Shown: positions 9,732-19,771, counted from the stretch's first letter. The stretch: 64,000 bases of DNA from an uncultured Flavobacterium sp. (GCA_937773775.1 CALJVL010000001.1:1-64000), one strand, 5' to 3'. Translations and numbers: made by a program. The notes: generated by a model not told the origin, from the letters alone.

Positions 9732-10487
9732 ATGAAAATCCGAATCTTTCTTTTACTTTTTTTTATTACGAGTTATAGCTTTTCGCAATCTGTTAACGAT
9801 TACAAAGCCGTAATTATACCATTAAAGTTTGAATTTTTAAAAAGCGATAATCAATACCGTCTTGCCACTATCTCGAAGTTTGAATTGGGTAAGGCTGGTT
9901 TTCAGGCCTATTATGATAATGAGCCTATCCTAGATCAAAATATCCAAAGGTGCGAGTTGCTGAATTTTGATGTAATTAATCAAAAAGCATTTTTGACCAC
10001 TAAATTATATATTATTTTCAAAGACTGTTATGGTAAAATCATTTTTCAATCTGAAACAGGAGTTAGTAAAGAAAAAGATTATGAATTGGCTTATAAAGAG
10101 GCGTTAAGTAAAGCGTTTGTCTCTGTTTATGCTTTGAATTATAAATATATCGGAGAAAATAAAGTAAGTTCAGTTCCGAGTATTGAAGCAGAAGTTGTTA
10201 CTGAATCGCAAGCTGTTGTTGCTACTAATGTGAGATCTGATGAATTGGTTGTTCAGGAAAAAACGAATCTAAACCTTCTTTACGCCCAACCAACTGCTAC
10301 TGGTTTCCAATTAGTGGATAGTACGCCGAGTGTTGTTGTGGTCTTGTATAAGACGTCAATAAAAGAATGCTACATTGCGGTAAAAGGAAATAAGCAAGGA
10401 GTTCTGATAGCAAAGGGTAGCGAGTGGTTTTTTGAATACTATCAGAATGAAAAATTAATTTCAGAGAAAATAGAAGTGAAGTTTTAG
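9732..10487 (+). CDS. Secreted protein of unknown function
   Basis: I do not recognise a named family. The 251-residue protein has a clear signal peptide (MKIRIFLLLFFITSYSFSQ), so it is exported. The mature part is mostly beta-strand-like. A central segment, KEKDYELAYKEALSKAF, resembles the stress-response helix seen in other flavobacterial periplasmic proteins. A valine/serine-rich linker around residues 145-180 separates it from a C-terminal strand region (VVVLYKTSIKECYIAVKGNKQG). It overlaps neither neighbour and ends the mpl-to-here gene run. Confidence 0.75.
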   Translation: MKIRIFLLLFFITSYSFSQSVNDYKAVIIPLKFEFLKSDNQYRLATISKFELGKAGFQAYYDNEPILDQNIQRCELLNFDVINQKAFLTTKLYIIFKDCYGKIIFQSETGVSKEKDYELAYKEALSKAFVSVYALNYKYIGENKVSSVPSIEAEVVTESQAVVATNVRSDELVVQEKTNLNLLYAQPTATGFQLVDSTPSVVVVLYKTSIKECYIAVKGNKQGVLIAKGSEWFFEYYQNEKLISEKIEVKF

Positions 10488-10521
10488 ATAATTGGTCTGT
10501 TTTTTAAAATGAAAATACATT

Positions 10522-10574
10522 AAAAATGGTTTAAAAAACGCATCAAGGTAAACGTGTTTTTTAAACCATTTTTT
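10522..10574. terminator. Terminator between convergent genes (10487 / rarA)
   Basis: An 18-bp stem pairs AAAAATGGTTTAAAAAAC (10522-10539) with GTTTTTTAAACCATTTTT (ending near 10573), with a 16-base loop. A and T runs on both sides allow it to serve both the plus-strand gene and rarA on the minus strand. Confidence 0.9.
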
Positions 10575-10578
10575 GTTG

Positions 10579-11856
10579 TTAATAACCGTATTTGTCTTTC
10601 CAACGATTTCTTAAAAATTCTCTGGTGCTGTTCTCCCGAGAATTATTTCCTGGAATATATATCGCTTTGTTGCTAAGTTCCTTAGGAAGAAACTCTTGTT
10701 CTGCAAAATTATTGGCGTAATCATGTGAATACTTGTAATCGTCGCCATAACCTAATTCTTTCATAAGCTTGGTGGGTGCATTGCGCAGATGTATGGGCAC
10801 GGATAAATCACCAGTTTGTTTTACTAATTGTTGAGCAGTGCCGATAGCCATATAGGACGCATTACTTTTAGCAGACGTTGCTAGATAGATGGCGCATTGG
10901 CTTAATAGGATTCTGCTTTCGGGATAGCCAATTGTGGTAACGGCCTGAAAGGTATTGTTGGCCATTATGAAAGCGGTAGGATTTGCGTTTCCAATGTCTT
11001 CGCTCGATAGGATTAGTAATCGGCGGGCGATAAATTTCACGTCTTCACCACCCTCAATCATTCTGGCTAGCCAATATACGGCTCCATTTGGGTCACTTCC
11101 TCGGATCGATTTGATGAATGCGGAAACGATGTCATAATGTTGCTCGCCACTTTTGTCATATAATACTGTGTTTTGTTGCACAAGTTGAAAAACCCGATCG
11201 TTAGTGATGACAATTTCGTCTTCAGCCGAAGCATTTACGACCAGTTCAAAGATGTTCAACAACTTGCGTCCGTCTCCTCCAGAAAGTCTTAACAGCGCCT
11301 CTGTTTCTTTTAATTGAATATTCTTAGTTGCTAAAAAAGAATCAGTTTTCAAAGCGCGTTGCAAAAGGGACTCCAGATCTTCTTTAGTAAAGGCATTTAG
11401 GATATAAACTTGACAACGGGAAAGTAAAGCGGGAATTACTTCAAAACTGGGGTTTTCGGTGGTGGCGCCAATAAGCGTGATCCATCCTTTTTCGACCGCT
11501 GCCAACAATGAATCTTGTTGCGATTTGCTGAAGCGATGGATTTCGTCAATAAACAGAATTGGATTTTTGGTGGTAAAAAGACCGCCGCTTTGTTTAGCTT
11601 TTTCAATTACGTCACGGATGTCCTTTACTCCCGAGTTGATGGCGCTCAAGATATAAAACGGACGTTTTGATTCTTGGGCTATGATTTGTGCCAAAGTCGT
11701 CTTTCCTGTTCCCGGCGGTCCCCACAATATCAATGAAGGGATAATCCCTTTGGCGATTTGTTGGGTCAATGAGCCATTAGGCCCTATAAGGTGTTCTTGG
11801 CTTATGTAGTCTTCCAGTTTTTGTGGGCGTATGCGTTCTGCTAAAGGTGCTTCCAT
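10579..11856 (-). CDS. rarA: Replication-associated recombination protein A
   Basis: RarA (MgsA) is a clamp-loader-like AAA+ ATPase that acts at stalled replication forks. The 425-residue protein starts MEAPLAERIRPQKLEDYISQEHL. It has Walker A GPPGTGKTTLAQ at about residues 45-56, Walker B ILFIDEIHRFSKSQQD at about 100-115, sensor-1 TTENPSFE and the arginine-finger region SRCQVY. The C-terminal oligomerisation domain includes GSDPNGAVYWLARM. Length is normal. It is a single gene on the minus strand. Confidence 0.95.
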   Translation of the reverse strand: MEAPLAERIRPQKLEDYISQEHLIGPNGSLTQQIAKGIIPSLILWGPPGTGKTTLAQIIAQESKRPFYILSAINSGVKDIRDVIEKAKQSGGLFTTKNPILFIDEIHRFSKSQQDSLLAAVEKGWITLIGATTENPSFEVIPALLSRCQVYILNAFTKEDLESLLQRALKTDSFLATKNIQLKETEALLRLSGGDGRKLLNIFELVVNASAEDEIVITNDRVFQLVQQNTVLYDKSGEQHYDIVSAFIKSIRGSDPNGAVYWLARMIEGGEDVKFIARRLLILSSEDIGNANPTAFIMANNTFQAVTTIGYPESRILLSQCAIYLATSAKSNASYMAIGTAQQLVKQTGDLSVPIHLRNAPTKLMKELGYGDDYKYSHDYANNFAEQEFLPKELSNKAIYIPGNNSRENSTREFLRNRWKDKYGY

Positions 11857-11918
11857 TTGTTTTTTTTGGTCTCAATTTCATATTCGTTGTTCCTCTTCCT
11901 AGATTCATTTTGGTGATG

Positions 11919-11926
11919 CAAAATTA
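11919..11926 (-). promoter_or_regulatory. Candidate -7 box for rarA
   Basis: On the minus strand this reads TAATTTTG, matching TAnnTTTG, 63 bases before the rarA start. No convincing -33 TTG was found. Confidence 0.4.
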
Positions 11927-11967
11927 CTCTATTTTTGGCGTTCTAGTTTTGAATCTGGATTTTTTTT

Positions 11968-12054
11968 GGAGCTACTTCCAGCTATCCGCTGCAACCTTTT
12001 TATTTCATTTGAATAAAATTGAAATAAAAAGGATTTTTCACTTCTATCTGGGCT
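11968..12054. repeat. Interspersed hairpin element, copy A
   Basis: A 13-bp stem pairs CCTTTTTATTTCA (11995-12007) with TGAAATAAAAAGG (12020-12032). The left shoulder is GGAGCTACTTCCAGCTATCC, followed by GCTGCAA. The right shoulder is TTTTTCACTTCTATCTGGGCT. The shoulders match copy B (62203-62282) closely, and copy C (4381-4450) in reverse, while the stem differs. It fills part of the 318-base gap between the divergent genes rarA and the rhomboid gene. Apart from this and the rarA -7 box, that gap shows no gene. Confidence 0.85.
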
Positions 12055-12174
12055 GTCATTTTTACAACAACTATTTATGCATACTGACAAAATAGCATTA
12101 AATTGCAAATGGATAAATTGTTGAGACAGATTTTAAACAAGCAAGAAGGAAACCAAGACTAAAAAATTAATATA

Positions 12175-12957
12175 ATGGATAAATATTTTAAGTATACGAA
12201 TTCCGTTATAGGCCTGCCGCTTTTTTTTGTATTGTTCCTGTGGTTTGTTTATTGGTTAGAAATCCGTTTTGGTTTTGATTTCGATACTAATGGAATTTTA
12301 CCTAAAACTGCTTCTGGATTGCAGGGAATCATCTTTAGTCCATTTATACATTCAGATATCAAGCACCTTTACAACAACTCTGTTCCTTTGCTCGCATTGC
12401 TGGCTGCATTACAGTTTTTTTATGCGAAGCAATCTTTTTTTATTATTGTGTTTGGCATTTTGTTTTCTGGTCTGATAACTTGGGTTATTGGACGGGAGAG
12501 TTACCATATTGGAGCAAGTGGACTAATCTATGTATTGGTAAGCTTCATCTTTTTTAAAGGTTTGATGACTAAATATTACCGATTAGTAGCACTGTCTTTA
12601 ACCGTGATTATGTTATATGGAGGGATGTTATGGTATGTTTTTCCAAAAGTAGACGATACTATCTCTTGGGAAGGGCATCTGGCCGGATTAATAACTGGAT
12701 TTGTTCTCTCTGTCATTTATAAAACACCGGAGTATAAGAAGGGAATCAAATACGATTGGGAAAAGCCTGATTTTGATCCAATCGAAGATAAATTTATGCA
12801 GCGCTTCGACGAGAATGGGAACTTTGTCAATTTACCTCCTGTAGTTGAAGAGGAGATTGAAGAGCCTGAAGCGCATTTAAGTTATTATACACCGACTTTT
12901 CCAGTCAATTATGAGGTAGTGTTAAACAAAAAAAATGAATCAAAACCGGAGTCGTGA
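12175..12957 (+). CDS. Rhomboid family intramembrane serine protease
   Basis: Rhomboids cleave single-pass proteins within the membrane. The 260-residue protein has about six hydrophobic segments. HSDIKHLYNNSVP (about residues 58-70) is the usual loop with conserved His and Asn. The catalytic serine sits in GASGLIYV (about 112-119) and the catalytic histidine in WEGHLAGLITG (about 163-173). A hydrophilic, acidic C-terminal tail of about 60 residues extends beyond the core. Substrates are unknown. The last codons form part of a terminator hairpin. Confidence 0.9.
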   Translation: MDKYFKYTNSVIGLPLFFVLFLWFVYWLEIRFGFDFDTNGILPKTASGLQGIIFSPFIHSDIKHLYNNSVPLLALLAALQFFYAKQSFFIIVFGILFSGLITWVIGRESYHIGASGLIYVLVSFIFFKGLMTKYYRLVALSLTVIMLYGGMLWYVFPKVDDTISWEGHLAGLITGFVLSVIYKTPEYKKGIKYDWEKPDFDPIEDKFMQRFDENGNFVNLPPVVEEEIEEPEAHLSYYTPTFPVNYEVVLNKKNESKPES

Positions 12958-12973
12958 TTCATTTTTGTTTTTT
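12931..12973 (+). terminator. Terminator overlapping the end of the rhomboid gene
   Basis: The stem AAAAATGAATCA (12931-12942) with TGATTCATTTTT (12955-12966), then a G and a run of T, begins inside the coding sequence. Its right arm starts with the gene's own TGA stop (12955-12957). It may also serve rlmB, which ends at 13003 on the other strand. Confidence 0.82.
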
Positions 12974-13002
12974 ATACTGGATTCTCTGTTTAAACAGATG
13001 TA

Positions 13003-13737
13003 TTAGTTTCTTTGTCTAACCGCTTCATATAAGAAGGCTCCACAGGCAACAGATACGTTCAATGATCCTATTGATCCAAACATTGGTAATTTAGCTTTTT
13101 CATCTACAATTTTTAATACAGATGGATTAACTCCGCGATCTTCTGACCCCATTATAATAGCGACCCCTTCTTTTAAATCAATATCATAAATGTTACTGTC
13201 AGTTTTTTCAGTTGCTGCAACGGTTTTGATCCCACTAGCTTGCAGTAGGAAAATAGCATCCTTAATATGTTCCACTTTACAAATTGGAATATTGAATACC
13301 GCTCCAGCCGATGTTTTTACCGTGTCTCCGTTAACTGGCGCAGAACCTGCTTTTTGAACAATGATTCCATTTACTCCAGTGCATTCGGCAGTTCGAATAA
13401 TAGCTCCAAAATTACGGGCGTCAGAAATTTGATCTAAAATCAAAAACAAAGGTTTTTTCCCGTTGTCGATAACGGATTCTATTAAAGTTTCTAAATCAAA
13501 AAAGGAGATAGGAGAGATGGTTGCCACCGCACCTTGATGATTGTTTGGTGTTAGTCTGTTAAGTTTTTCAACTGGAACATAGGAGAAGTTTATATTACCA
13601 CGCTTCATCACTTTCATCAAGTCTTTCATTAGTTCGCTACTAGCTTCCTTTTGAATGTACACTTTGTCTACTGTTGCGCCTGCTTGTATGGCCTCGATAA
13701 TTGCTCTAATCCCAAATATTTGATGTTCTTTTTCCAT
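13003..13737 (-). CDS. rlmB: 23S rRNA 2'-O-methyltransferase (SpoU/TrmH family)
   Basis: This enzyme methylates a ribose in 23S rRNA (Gm2251 in E. coli). The 244-residue protein has the N-terminal SpoU substrate-binding domain (starting IFGIRAIIEAIQAG). The SPOUT motifs follow: DQISDARNFGAIIRTAE (about 114-130), IIMGSEDRGV (about 200-209) and SIGSLNVSVACG (about 222-233). RlmB is the likeliest member, but a closely related tRNA or rRNA SpoU enzyme cannot be ruled out. A -7 box lies four bases upstream of the start. Confidence 0.88.
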   Translation of the reverse strand: MEKEHQIFGIRAIIEAIQAGATVDKVYIQKEASSELMKDLMKVMKRGNINFSYVPVEKLNRLTPNNHQGAVATISPISFFDLETLIESVIDNGKKPLFLILDQISDARNFGAIIRTAECTGVNGIIVQKAGSAPVNGDTVKTSAGAVFNIPICKVEHIKDAIFLLQASGIKTVAATEKTDSNIYDIDLKEGVAIIMGSEDRGVNPSVLKIVDEKAKLPMFGSIGSLNVSVACGAFLYEAVRQRN

Positions 13738-13741
13738 GCTG

Positions 13742-13749
13742 CAAATATA
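13742..13749 (-). promoter_or_regulatory. -7 box TATATTTG directly before rlmB
   Basis: Read on the minus strand, TATATTTG is followed by CAGC and then the ATG at 13737. The expected transcription start coincides with the start codon, which suggests a leaderless message. No -33 TTG was seen, and the terminator of the upstream lipoprotein gene lies immediately behind the box. Confidence 0.5.
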
Positions 13750-13755
13750 TAAAAA

Positions 13756-13783
13756 AAAACCACCAGCTTTTGCCGATGGTTTT
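13756..13783 (-). terminator. Terminator of SusCD operon copy 1
   Basis: On the minus strand, AAAACCA with TGGTTTT forms the base, with further C-G pairs and a short loop, followed by a long T run (A run at 13751-13759 on the plus strand). It lies 32 bases after the end of the lipoprotein gene. Copy 2 has a different terminator, so this one lies outside the duplicated unit. Confidence 0.75.
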
Positions 13784-13814
13784 GAATAAAAGATTAATAA
13801 TTGATCTCTTAAGA

Positions 13815-15029
13815 TTATGCCCTTAAAATGGTTCCTTCTTTGTACTCAAAAGTAAATGTTTTAGTAGTAGTACCGTTTAAAGTACTCGAGCTTAAATCTC
13901 CAACTTTAATAATACCATAAGACGTAACGTCGCCTCTAACTATTTTGTAAATGATAAGATCATCTTGCGCTAAATTAGTTAGGCTTGTACCAGCCGTTCC
14001 TGCAAGGAAATCTACTTCAGCAGAAAACAAGTCGGCTGTGTCGTAGTCAGTACTATTTGATTTGACAAAAGTAATTGAAGTCGTACCTGTCTTTGATAGA
14101 CCATAAGGAGAAGTGAATTCAACTTCAGCTTCTGTATCTTCGTCAGCGTCATCGTAATTTAACCCAGTGGCAAAACTAAATTTATTAGCAGTTAACGCGT
14201 CGGTGATTTCTGCTGATGCACTAGCGCCAAATTTTTGAGTATTTATTGCAATAGCCGTTTGAATATAATCTGTTTGTGTTCCAGATTTAACTGATATTTT
14301 ATAATATAAAGTATCATTAACTGCAAGGCCGTAGGAAGAGTAGTTTAGATTTCCAAGATCAATTTCTCCTTTGGTTATTGGAAATGTTGCAACACCAACA
14401 CTATAAGTACCTGCTTTGTTTTTTTTCCATTGTACTGTTACATTATCTACTACTGTATTTGCATATTTTTTATAAACAGCATATCTCAATACATTAACAC
14501 CAGTTGTGTTATCTAGATATTTGATGTTTGTAGTACCGCTTGTAGCGTTAGTTACAGATAAACCATCATCATCAAGTATTTTCCAGTCTATACCTCTAGC
14601 GACAGTTAAGGAGTATGGATTTGTTGTCATTGACCCGTCAGAATAAGTAGTAACAAAAGCTAATGCAATAGTTCCTTTATCTGTACTTTGATTAGACACA
14701 AAGTTAGGGTCCGCAATTAACTTTGAAGAGCTCAAAGTAGCTAGATCTCCAGAAACAGTAGCTTCTCCGATTTTAGTTCCCAATACAATAGCACCAGACG
14801 CTGCTGTATTGTAGAAAATCTCCAATTTACTAACTGATACGCCAGCTTTAAGAATTACCCCAATTTTGATGTCACTATCTGTATCTAGACGACTAATTTT
14901 TGTGTCTTTTAACACGGTATTTCCACCAGCATCCAACATTGCTAGTTCTTCATCTTGTGTACAGGAGGAGAAACTAACAAGCAAGGCCAATAAAGAAATT
15001 TTTACTATATTTTTTTTCATTTTTTCCAT
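13815..15029 (-). CDS. Surface lipoprotein of SusCD operon, copy 1
   Basis: The 404-residue protein has a lipoprotein signal peptide (KISLLALLVSFSSC). The residues after the cysteine, TQDEE, are acidic, as expected for surface-exposed Bacteroidota lipoproteins. The rest looks like beta-rich, Ig-like repeats and matches no named family I can identify. It occupies the third position of the operon, where SusE/SusF-like ligand-binding proteins are usual, so substrate binding at the cell surface is a reasonable inference. The start may be the second Met (MKKNIVK) three codons in. It is identical to the protein at 27845-29065 except for the last two residues. Confidence 0.8.
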   Translation of the reverse strand: MEKMKKNIVKISLLALLVSFSSCTQDEELAMLDAGGNTVLKDTKISRLDTDSDIKIGVILKAGVSVSKLEIFYNTAASGAIVLGTKIGEATVSGDLATLSSSKLIADPNFVSNQSTDKGTIALAFVTTYSDGSMTTNPYSLTVARGIDWKILDDDGLSVTNATSGTTNIKYLDNTTGVNVLRYAVYKKYANTVVDNVTVQWKKNKAGTYSVGVATFPITKGEIDLGNLNYSSYGLAVNDTLYYKISVKSGTQTDYIQTAIAINTQKFGASASAEITDALTANKFSFATGLNYDDADEDTEAEVEFTSPYGLSKTGTTSITFVKSNSTDYDTADLFSAEVDFLAGTAGTSLTNLAQDDLIIYKIVRGDVTSYGIIKVGDLSSSTLNGTTTKTFTFEYKEGTILRA

Positions 15030-15037
15030 GTTTAATA

Positions 15038-16486
15038 TTAAAATTTATCCCAAAATATTTTTGTAGTCAATAAATCCCCACCGCTAATAAGAGCTGAAGC
15101 AGCACTAACGTTCGTTTGATTTACAGTTTGTTCTGCAGCAGGATATTTATATCTAGTTGGTACACTTTTAAGATCATTATAAGCGGCAGCTGGTGCTAAT
15201 AAAACGGGAAAATCTAATCTTCTATATGAAGTCCAAGATTCAAATCCTCTATTGTATAATCCTATCCATGCTTGTTCCCCTATGCTTTTTTTCCAGTTTG
15301 CAGCATCAAATACTACAGAAGGTTGTGCAAGGTAAGTTGCAACGTCAGCTGTTTCGACACCCCAACTTTCCATTGATGCAGTAATTGCAGTAGTATAATG
15401 TGTTGCTGCTGTACCTCCAACTGAAACACCTCTTGCAGCCGATTCAGCTAATAAGAATTCAGTTTCAGTATAGTCAAAAATTGTGCCTGCAAAAGTAGGT
15501 TCAAGTATTGTCTGTTTGATTTGAGAAAAGTTTGTGTAACTGTTAGATGAGCCATATATTCCTCCTATGTAACTCGTTGTACCAGGTGCGAAAGTGAAGT
15601 ATTTAGATCTTCTTGGGTCTAAAAGCGTATTCATTTTGTTTACAAATGTATCAGCAATTACAAAATCTTTTCTTCCACTTGCAACAATATCAACATATAA
15701 TGGATTCGCATTTGGTTGTTCTCCTAAATAAACTAGATCAGCATTGTCAGAGTTACTTGTCATGACTCCAGCGTTTACTGCAGCAGTGATTTGAGTAGTC
15801 GCGTAATTGGCGTCTACATCATGCATGTTAACAGCAAGTCTTAATCTAAGAGAGTTTGCAAATTTTTTCCATTTTGCAGCGTCTCCACCATAAATTAAGT
15901 CAGCAGATCCAAAACTGCCGTCTGAAGAACTTAACGAGGCAACATCAGCAGTAAGTCTACTTAAAATGTCTTTGTAAATCGTTTGTGCATCATCGTATTT
16001 TGGTAAAGGATTTCCTTCGATGTCCAAGGCTTCTGAATAAGGTACATCACCGAAAGTATCTACTAAAACGCTGAAAGTGTATGCTGACATGATATCAACA
16101 ATCGCTTTTTTATTAGCTAAAATGGCGGCTTCAGCCGGTCCAGCAGTAACTTGCTTATCTAATAAAGTTTTTGACTCTTTCAAATCTCTTAAAACATCTC
16201 TGTATAGAATGGTAAAATGAGTATCTGGAATCGGTCTAGTTGTCAAGTTATATTGACTTTCATCTGGATAAGTTGTTTCTGCCCAGTATTGAGTAAATAA
16301 TCTGAAAACATTTCTGTTTACTGAAGCATTCACCATTTGATCAACTAGAGACTTTTCTGCATTAGTAAACAAAAACTCAGCTTTTGTTGTCGTTGGGTTT
16401 TTTGTGTCAGCATTTAAACCTGTAATATCATCAGTACATGATACAGTCAGCGCCATAAATGTGATTAATAAAAATATCTTTTTCAT
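15038..16486 (-). CDS. SusD/RagB-like nutrient-binding lipoprotein, copy 1
   Basis: SusD-like proteins sit on top of a SusC transporter and deliver ligand. The 482-residue protein has a lipoprotein signal (FMALTVSC, then TDD, an acidic surface-export context). It has the features of the SusD-like_2 group (RagB/SusD nutrient-binding lipoproteins): FRLFTQYWAETTYPDES near residue 65, VDTFGDVPYSEA near 142, WKKFANSLRLRLAVNM near 207, and EQAWIGLYNRGFESWTSYRR near 405. It starts 3 bases after the SusC stop and is identical to the copy at 29074-30522. The ligand is unknown. Confidence 0.93.
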   Translation of the reverse strand: MKKIFLLITFMALTVSCTDDITGLNADTKNPTTTKAEFLFTNAEKSLVDQMVNASVNRNVFRLFTQYWAETTYPDESQYNLTTRPIPDTHFTILYRDVLRDLKESKTLLDKQVTAGPAEAAILANKKAIVDIMSAYTFSVLVDTFGDVPYSEALDIEGNPLPKYDDAQTIYKDILSRLTADVASLSSSDGSFGSADLIYGGDAAKWKKFANSLRLRLAVNMHDVDANYATTQITAAVNAGVMTSNSDNADLVYLGEQPNANPLYVDIVASGRKDFVIADTFVNKMNTLLDPRRSKYFTFAPGTTSYIGGIYGSSNSYTNFSQIKQTILEPTFAGTIFDYTETEFLLAESAARGVSVGGTAATHYTTAITASMESWGVETADVATYLAQPSVVFDAANWKKSIGEQAWIGLYNRGFESWTSYRRLDFPVLLAPAAAYNDLKSVPTRYKYPAAEQTVNQTNVSAASALISGGDLLTTKIFWDKF

Positions 16487-16489
16487 AAT

Positions 16490-19400
16490 TTAAAATTTAA
16501 ATGTTACGTTACAACCAATATTTCTAGTTGATGGCAATGAACCAATTGAATATCCTGCAGAGTTTGAGTTTGCACTTAATCCACTTTCTGGATCAGCATA
16601 AGGAAGGTTTTTACTTATTATCCATAAGTTTGAACCTACTATACTAAATTTCATCTCTTGAAGATTCATTCTCTTTACAATGGTAGAAGGTAAGTTATAA
16701 GTGATGTTAACTTCTCTCAATTTCACAAAAGAGGCGTCGTATACAAATGCCTTGTTAGGACCTCTTCTATATCCTGATACGTTTCCGTATTGTTCAGGAG
16801 ATAGTGTGCGTATTGTATTAGCAGTTCCGTCAGCTTGAACACCGGGAAGGATTATTCCTCCTCCATTTGCTATTGTGTTTCTTACTGGGTTTCCTAGATC
16901 ATTATTTCCTGCAGTTACATCATATAAACCTGTAGCTAGACCATACGCTTGATCAAGAGAGAATATATCTCCACCTTGTTTCATGTCTATTAAGAATCCT
17001 AAAGATAAGTTTTTGTATGTAAATTTATTACGGATACCACCTATCCAATCGGGATTAACATCTCCAATTACATTGTTAGCTGATGCATTAACGATATATC
17101 TACCGTTTGTTCCAACAACTTTTTCACCATTCAAGTAAGTATAATCTGTACCTCTTAATACACCGTAAGCTTCACCTACAGCAGCATTAAGTGTAACACC
17201 TTGTCCAAACTGACTTAATCTAAGGTTTTCAATTCCTTCAACTAACTTAGTAACTTTATTTTCGTTTTTAGACCAGTTTACAAAAATATCCCACTGGAAA
17301 TTTTTAGATTTAAATGGGGTTGCATTAAATTGAACCTCAAGACCTTTATTCTGAACAGTAGCTGCATTGATGTATCTTGCACTGTTTCCCGTAGATGTAG
17401 AATAAGGGACTGAAATTGCCTCTCCTTCGTTGACGTTTTTGTATGCGCTCAATTCAAAGCCAATTCTTTTGTTTAAAAATTGCATTTCCAAACCAATTTC
17501 TTGCGTGTTTGTTTTTACAGCTTTTAAATTTGGATTATTTTTTGTTGATGCCACAGAATATTGTTGGTTAGTGCCAAAGGGGTTATCTTTGATATATGTA
17601 TCAACCAATGATTGATTTGGAGTACCAAGTGGAGATTCAGAATATCCTGCTCTAAGTTTACCAAAACTTAACCATGGTTGATTAATATGATTTGTGAAAA
17701 CATAAGATCCAGAAGCTGAATAGGTGTTAATTGCATTCTCATTTTGTGGTAAAGTAGAGAAAGCATCTCTTCTTACAGTTGCGTCTAAAAATGCAAAATC
17801 TCTGTAACCAAAAGAGGTCGATGCGTAGTAACTATTAATTCCTTGGTTTATTTCATCTTCAACTGGAAACGGAACTCCCGCAACAGAATTAGATAAACTG
17901 AAAAGATCTGGAACAATAAGTCCTCCTTGAGTTGAATTCAATGTAGAAACAATTCTAGTTTTTCTTGATGTACCTCCGGCAACTCCATTAAAACTAATGT
18001 CGTCTGAGATGTCTTTTTTGAAAGTCAAAATGAAATCGTAGTTTTGTTCAGAGAAATTTCTCATGTATTTTTGGTATCCAGATGTTTCTGCTAATCTGTT
18101 AATACCAAAATCACCAGCAATAGATCCAAACGCTCTTCTCTCCTCACGTAATTCGCTATAGGTATCTGTTGAAATTTTAGCTGTAGCAGTTAACCAATCA
18201 GTAAGTTTATAATTTATGTTACCATAACCTAAGAATCTGTTTCTTTCATCCGATTGGAAATTTTTATTTCTAATGAAATAAGGATTATCCCAATAGATTT
18301 GCGTTAAATCTGAAGGGTCTGAGTAGTTCCAGTTGATGTTTTGTCCACCAGATCTCTCGTATACTTGTTTTAACTCTTGTACATCAACATTAGTTTGCCA
18401 CCATTGACGGAAGTTAGACATAATGTTTTCGTTGTATCCTGTTGAGTTTCTACCTACAGTAGACTGAGTGTTGTAATTAGCAAATGCACTTACAGATAAT
18501 TTATCTGAGAAAGTGTGGTTGATTTTAGCACTCATACTATTCTTTTTCATGTCACTATTTGGTAAAATACCTGTTTGTTTTGAATTAGTAAAATTCAAAA
18601 CAAAATTAGTAGTGTCATTTCCGTCCTCTAATGATACAGAGTTGTTAAAAGAAGTAGCAGTTTGAAAAAATGTAGTTGGATCATTTTTTGCAGCTACCCA
18701 AGGAGTGGCTTTTTGGTAGCTATCAGACCATGGAGTAAATGCATTCCAATTGTAAACTAATAAGTTAGGGTCGAAAGCAGCTCCGTAAGAAGCATCTTCA
18801 GACGTTGGTACAACTAAGTCTTCTACACCATCATCATTAACATCTCTTGACAAGAAAAAGCCTGAAGCATCTTCGTAGTAAGGTCCGTATCCTGCACCGT
18901 ATTTGTCTTGGTATTTAACAAATGTAGATTTGTCAATAGTTCCAGCAACAAACTCAGATGAAACTGTAACACCTAATCCTTTTTTTGTTCTCCCTTTTTT
19001 AGTAGTAATCATCACTACTCCGTTTCCTCCTAAATAACCATATAAAGCAGAAGCTGCTGCTCCTTTTAATATGTTTACACTTTCGATGTCTTCAGGATTG
19101 ATGTCCATAGCAGCATTACCGTAATCGTAAGTATTACCAGCTCCAGTTGTTTGACTTGCAGTGTTTGAATTAATGTTTGAGTTGTTAATAGGCATTCCGT
19201 CTATAACAATTAACATTTCATTATTACCAGTTAAACTTTTTACACCTCTAGAGACAATACTTGAAGATCCTCCAAAGTTATTGTTTCTTTTGATGTTCAC
19301 ACCTGCGACTTTTCCAGAAAGTTCGTTGATGAAGTTCCCACTTCCAGCGCCTGCTGTAAGATCTTCAGCCTGGATCTCTTGAGTGGCATAACCTAAGGAT

Positions 19401-19750
19401 TTTTTTTCTCTTTTAATCCCTAATGCAGTAACTACAACGCCTTCTAGTTCAAAAGCAGTGCTTTTCATCTTAACGTTTACTACTGATGGATGTAGCTTTT
19501 AATTCTTGGGTTTCCATCCCAATGTAGCTAAAAATTAAAATTTGACGTGGGGCTTGCATTAATTGCGAAATTCCCGTCAAAATCAGTTTGTATTCCGAAG
19601 TTGAGTTCCTTTGACTAATACACTTACGCCTGGTATAGGCATTCCTGCATTGTCAGAAACAACACCGGTCACGGCTCTTTCTTGCGCAAAAGTTAGTTGC
19701 GTCATCAGTACTACAAATAGCACCAAGATTCCATTGAACTTTAGTTTCAT
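16490..19750 (-). pseudogene. SusC/RagA TonB-dependent transporter, copy 1, frameshifted
   Basis: This is the outer-membrane transporter partner of the SusD protein above. The long frame covers 992 residues (16490-19468), starting at MKSTAFELEGVV. The true start is the ATG at 19750 (MKLKFNGILVLF). Relative to the intact copy at 30526-33783, three single bases are inserted, near 19485, 19553 and 19605. Together they restore the frame, but the intervening 120 bases are out of frame and contain a stop (after VLVKGTQLRNTN). The signal peptide and carboxypeptidase-like N-terminal domain are thus cut off from the plug and barrel. If the insertions are real the gene is inactive. If they are sequence errors it equals copy 2. 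Confidence 0.85.
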
Positions 19751-19771
19751 TTTTAATTATTTTGAATTAGT

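Larger units (their letters stand above)
13804..19771. repeat. 5.97-kb direct repeat, copy 1 (SusCD-lipoprotein operon)
   Basis: This segment is repeated in the same orientation at 27840-33804. The encoded SusD and lipoprotein are identical wherever compared, and the shared part of SusC too. Differences seen are two bases at the left edge (TTAT versus TCCT near 13815-13818, which shifts the lipoprotein stop by two codons) and three one-base insertions in copy 1 near the 5' end of susC. Homology ends at ...GAATTAGT on the right. Confidence 0.92.
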
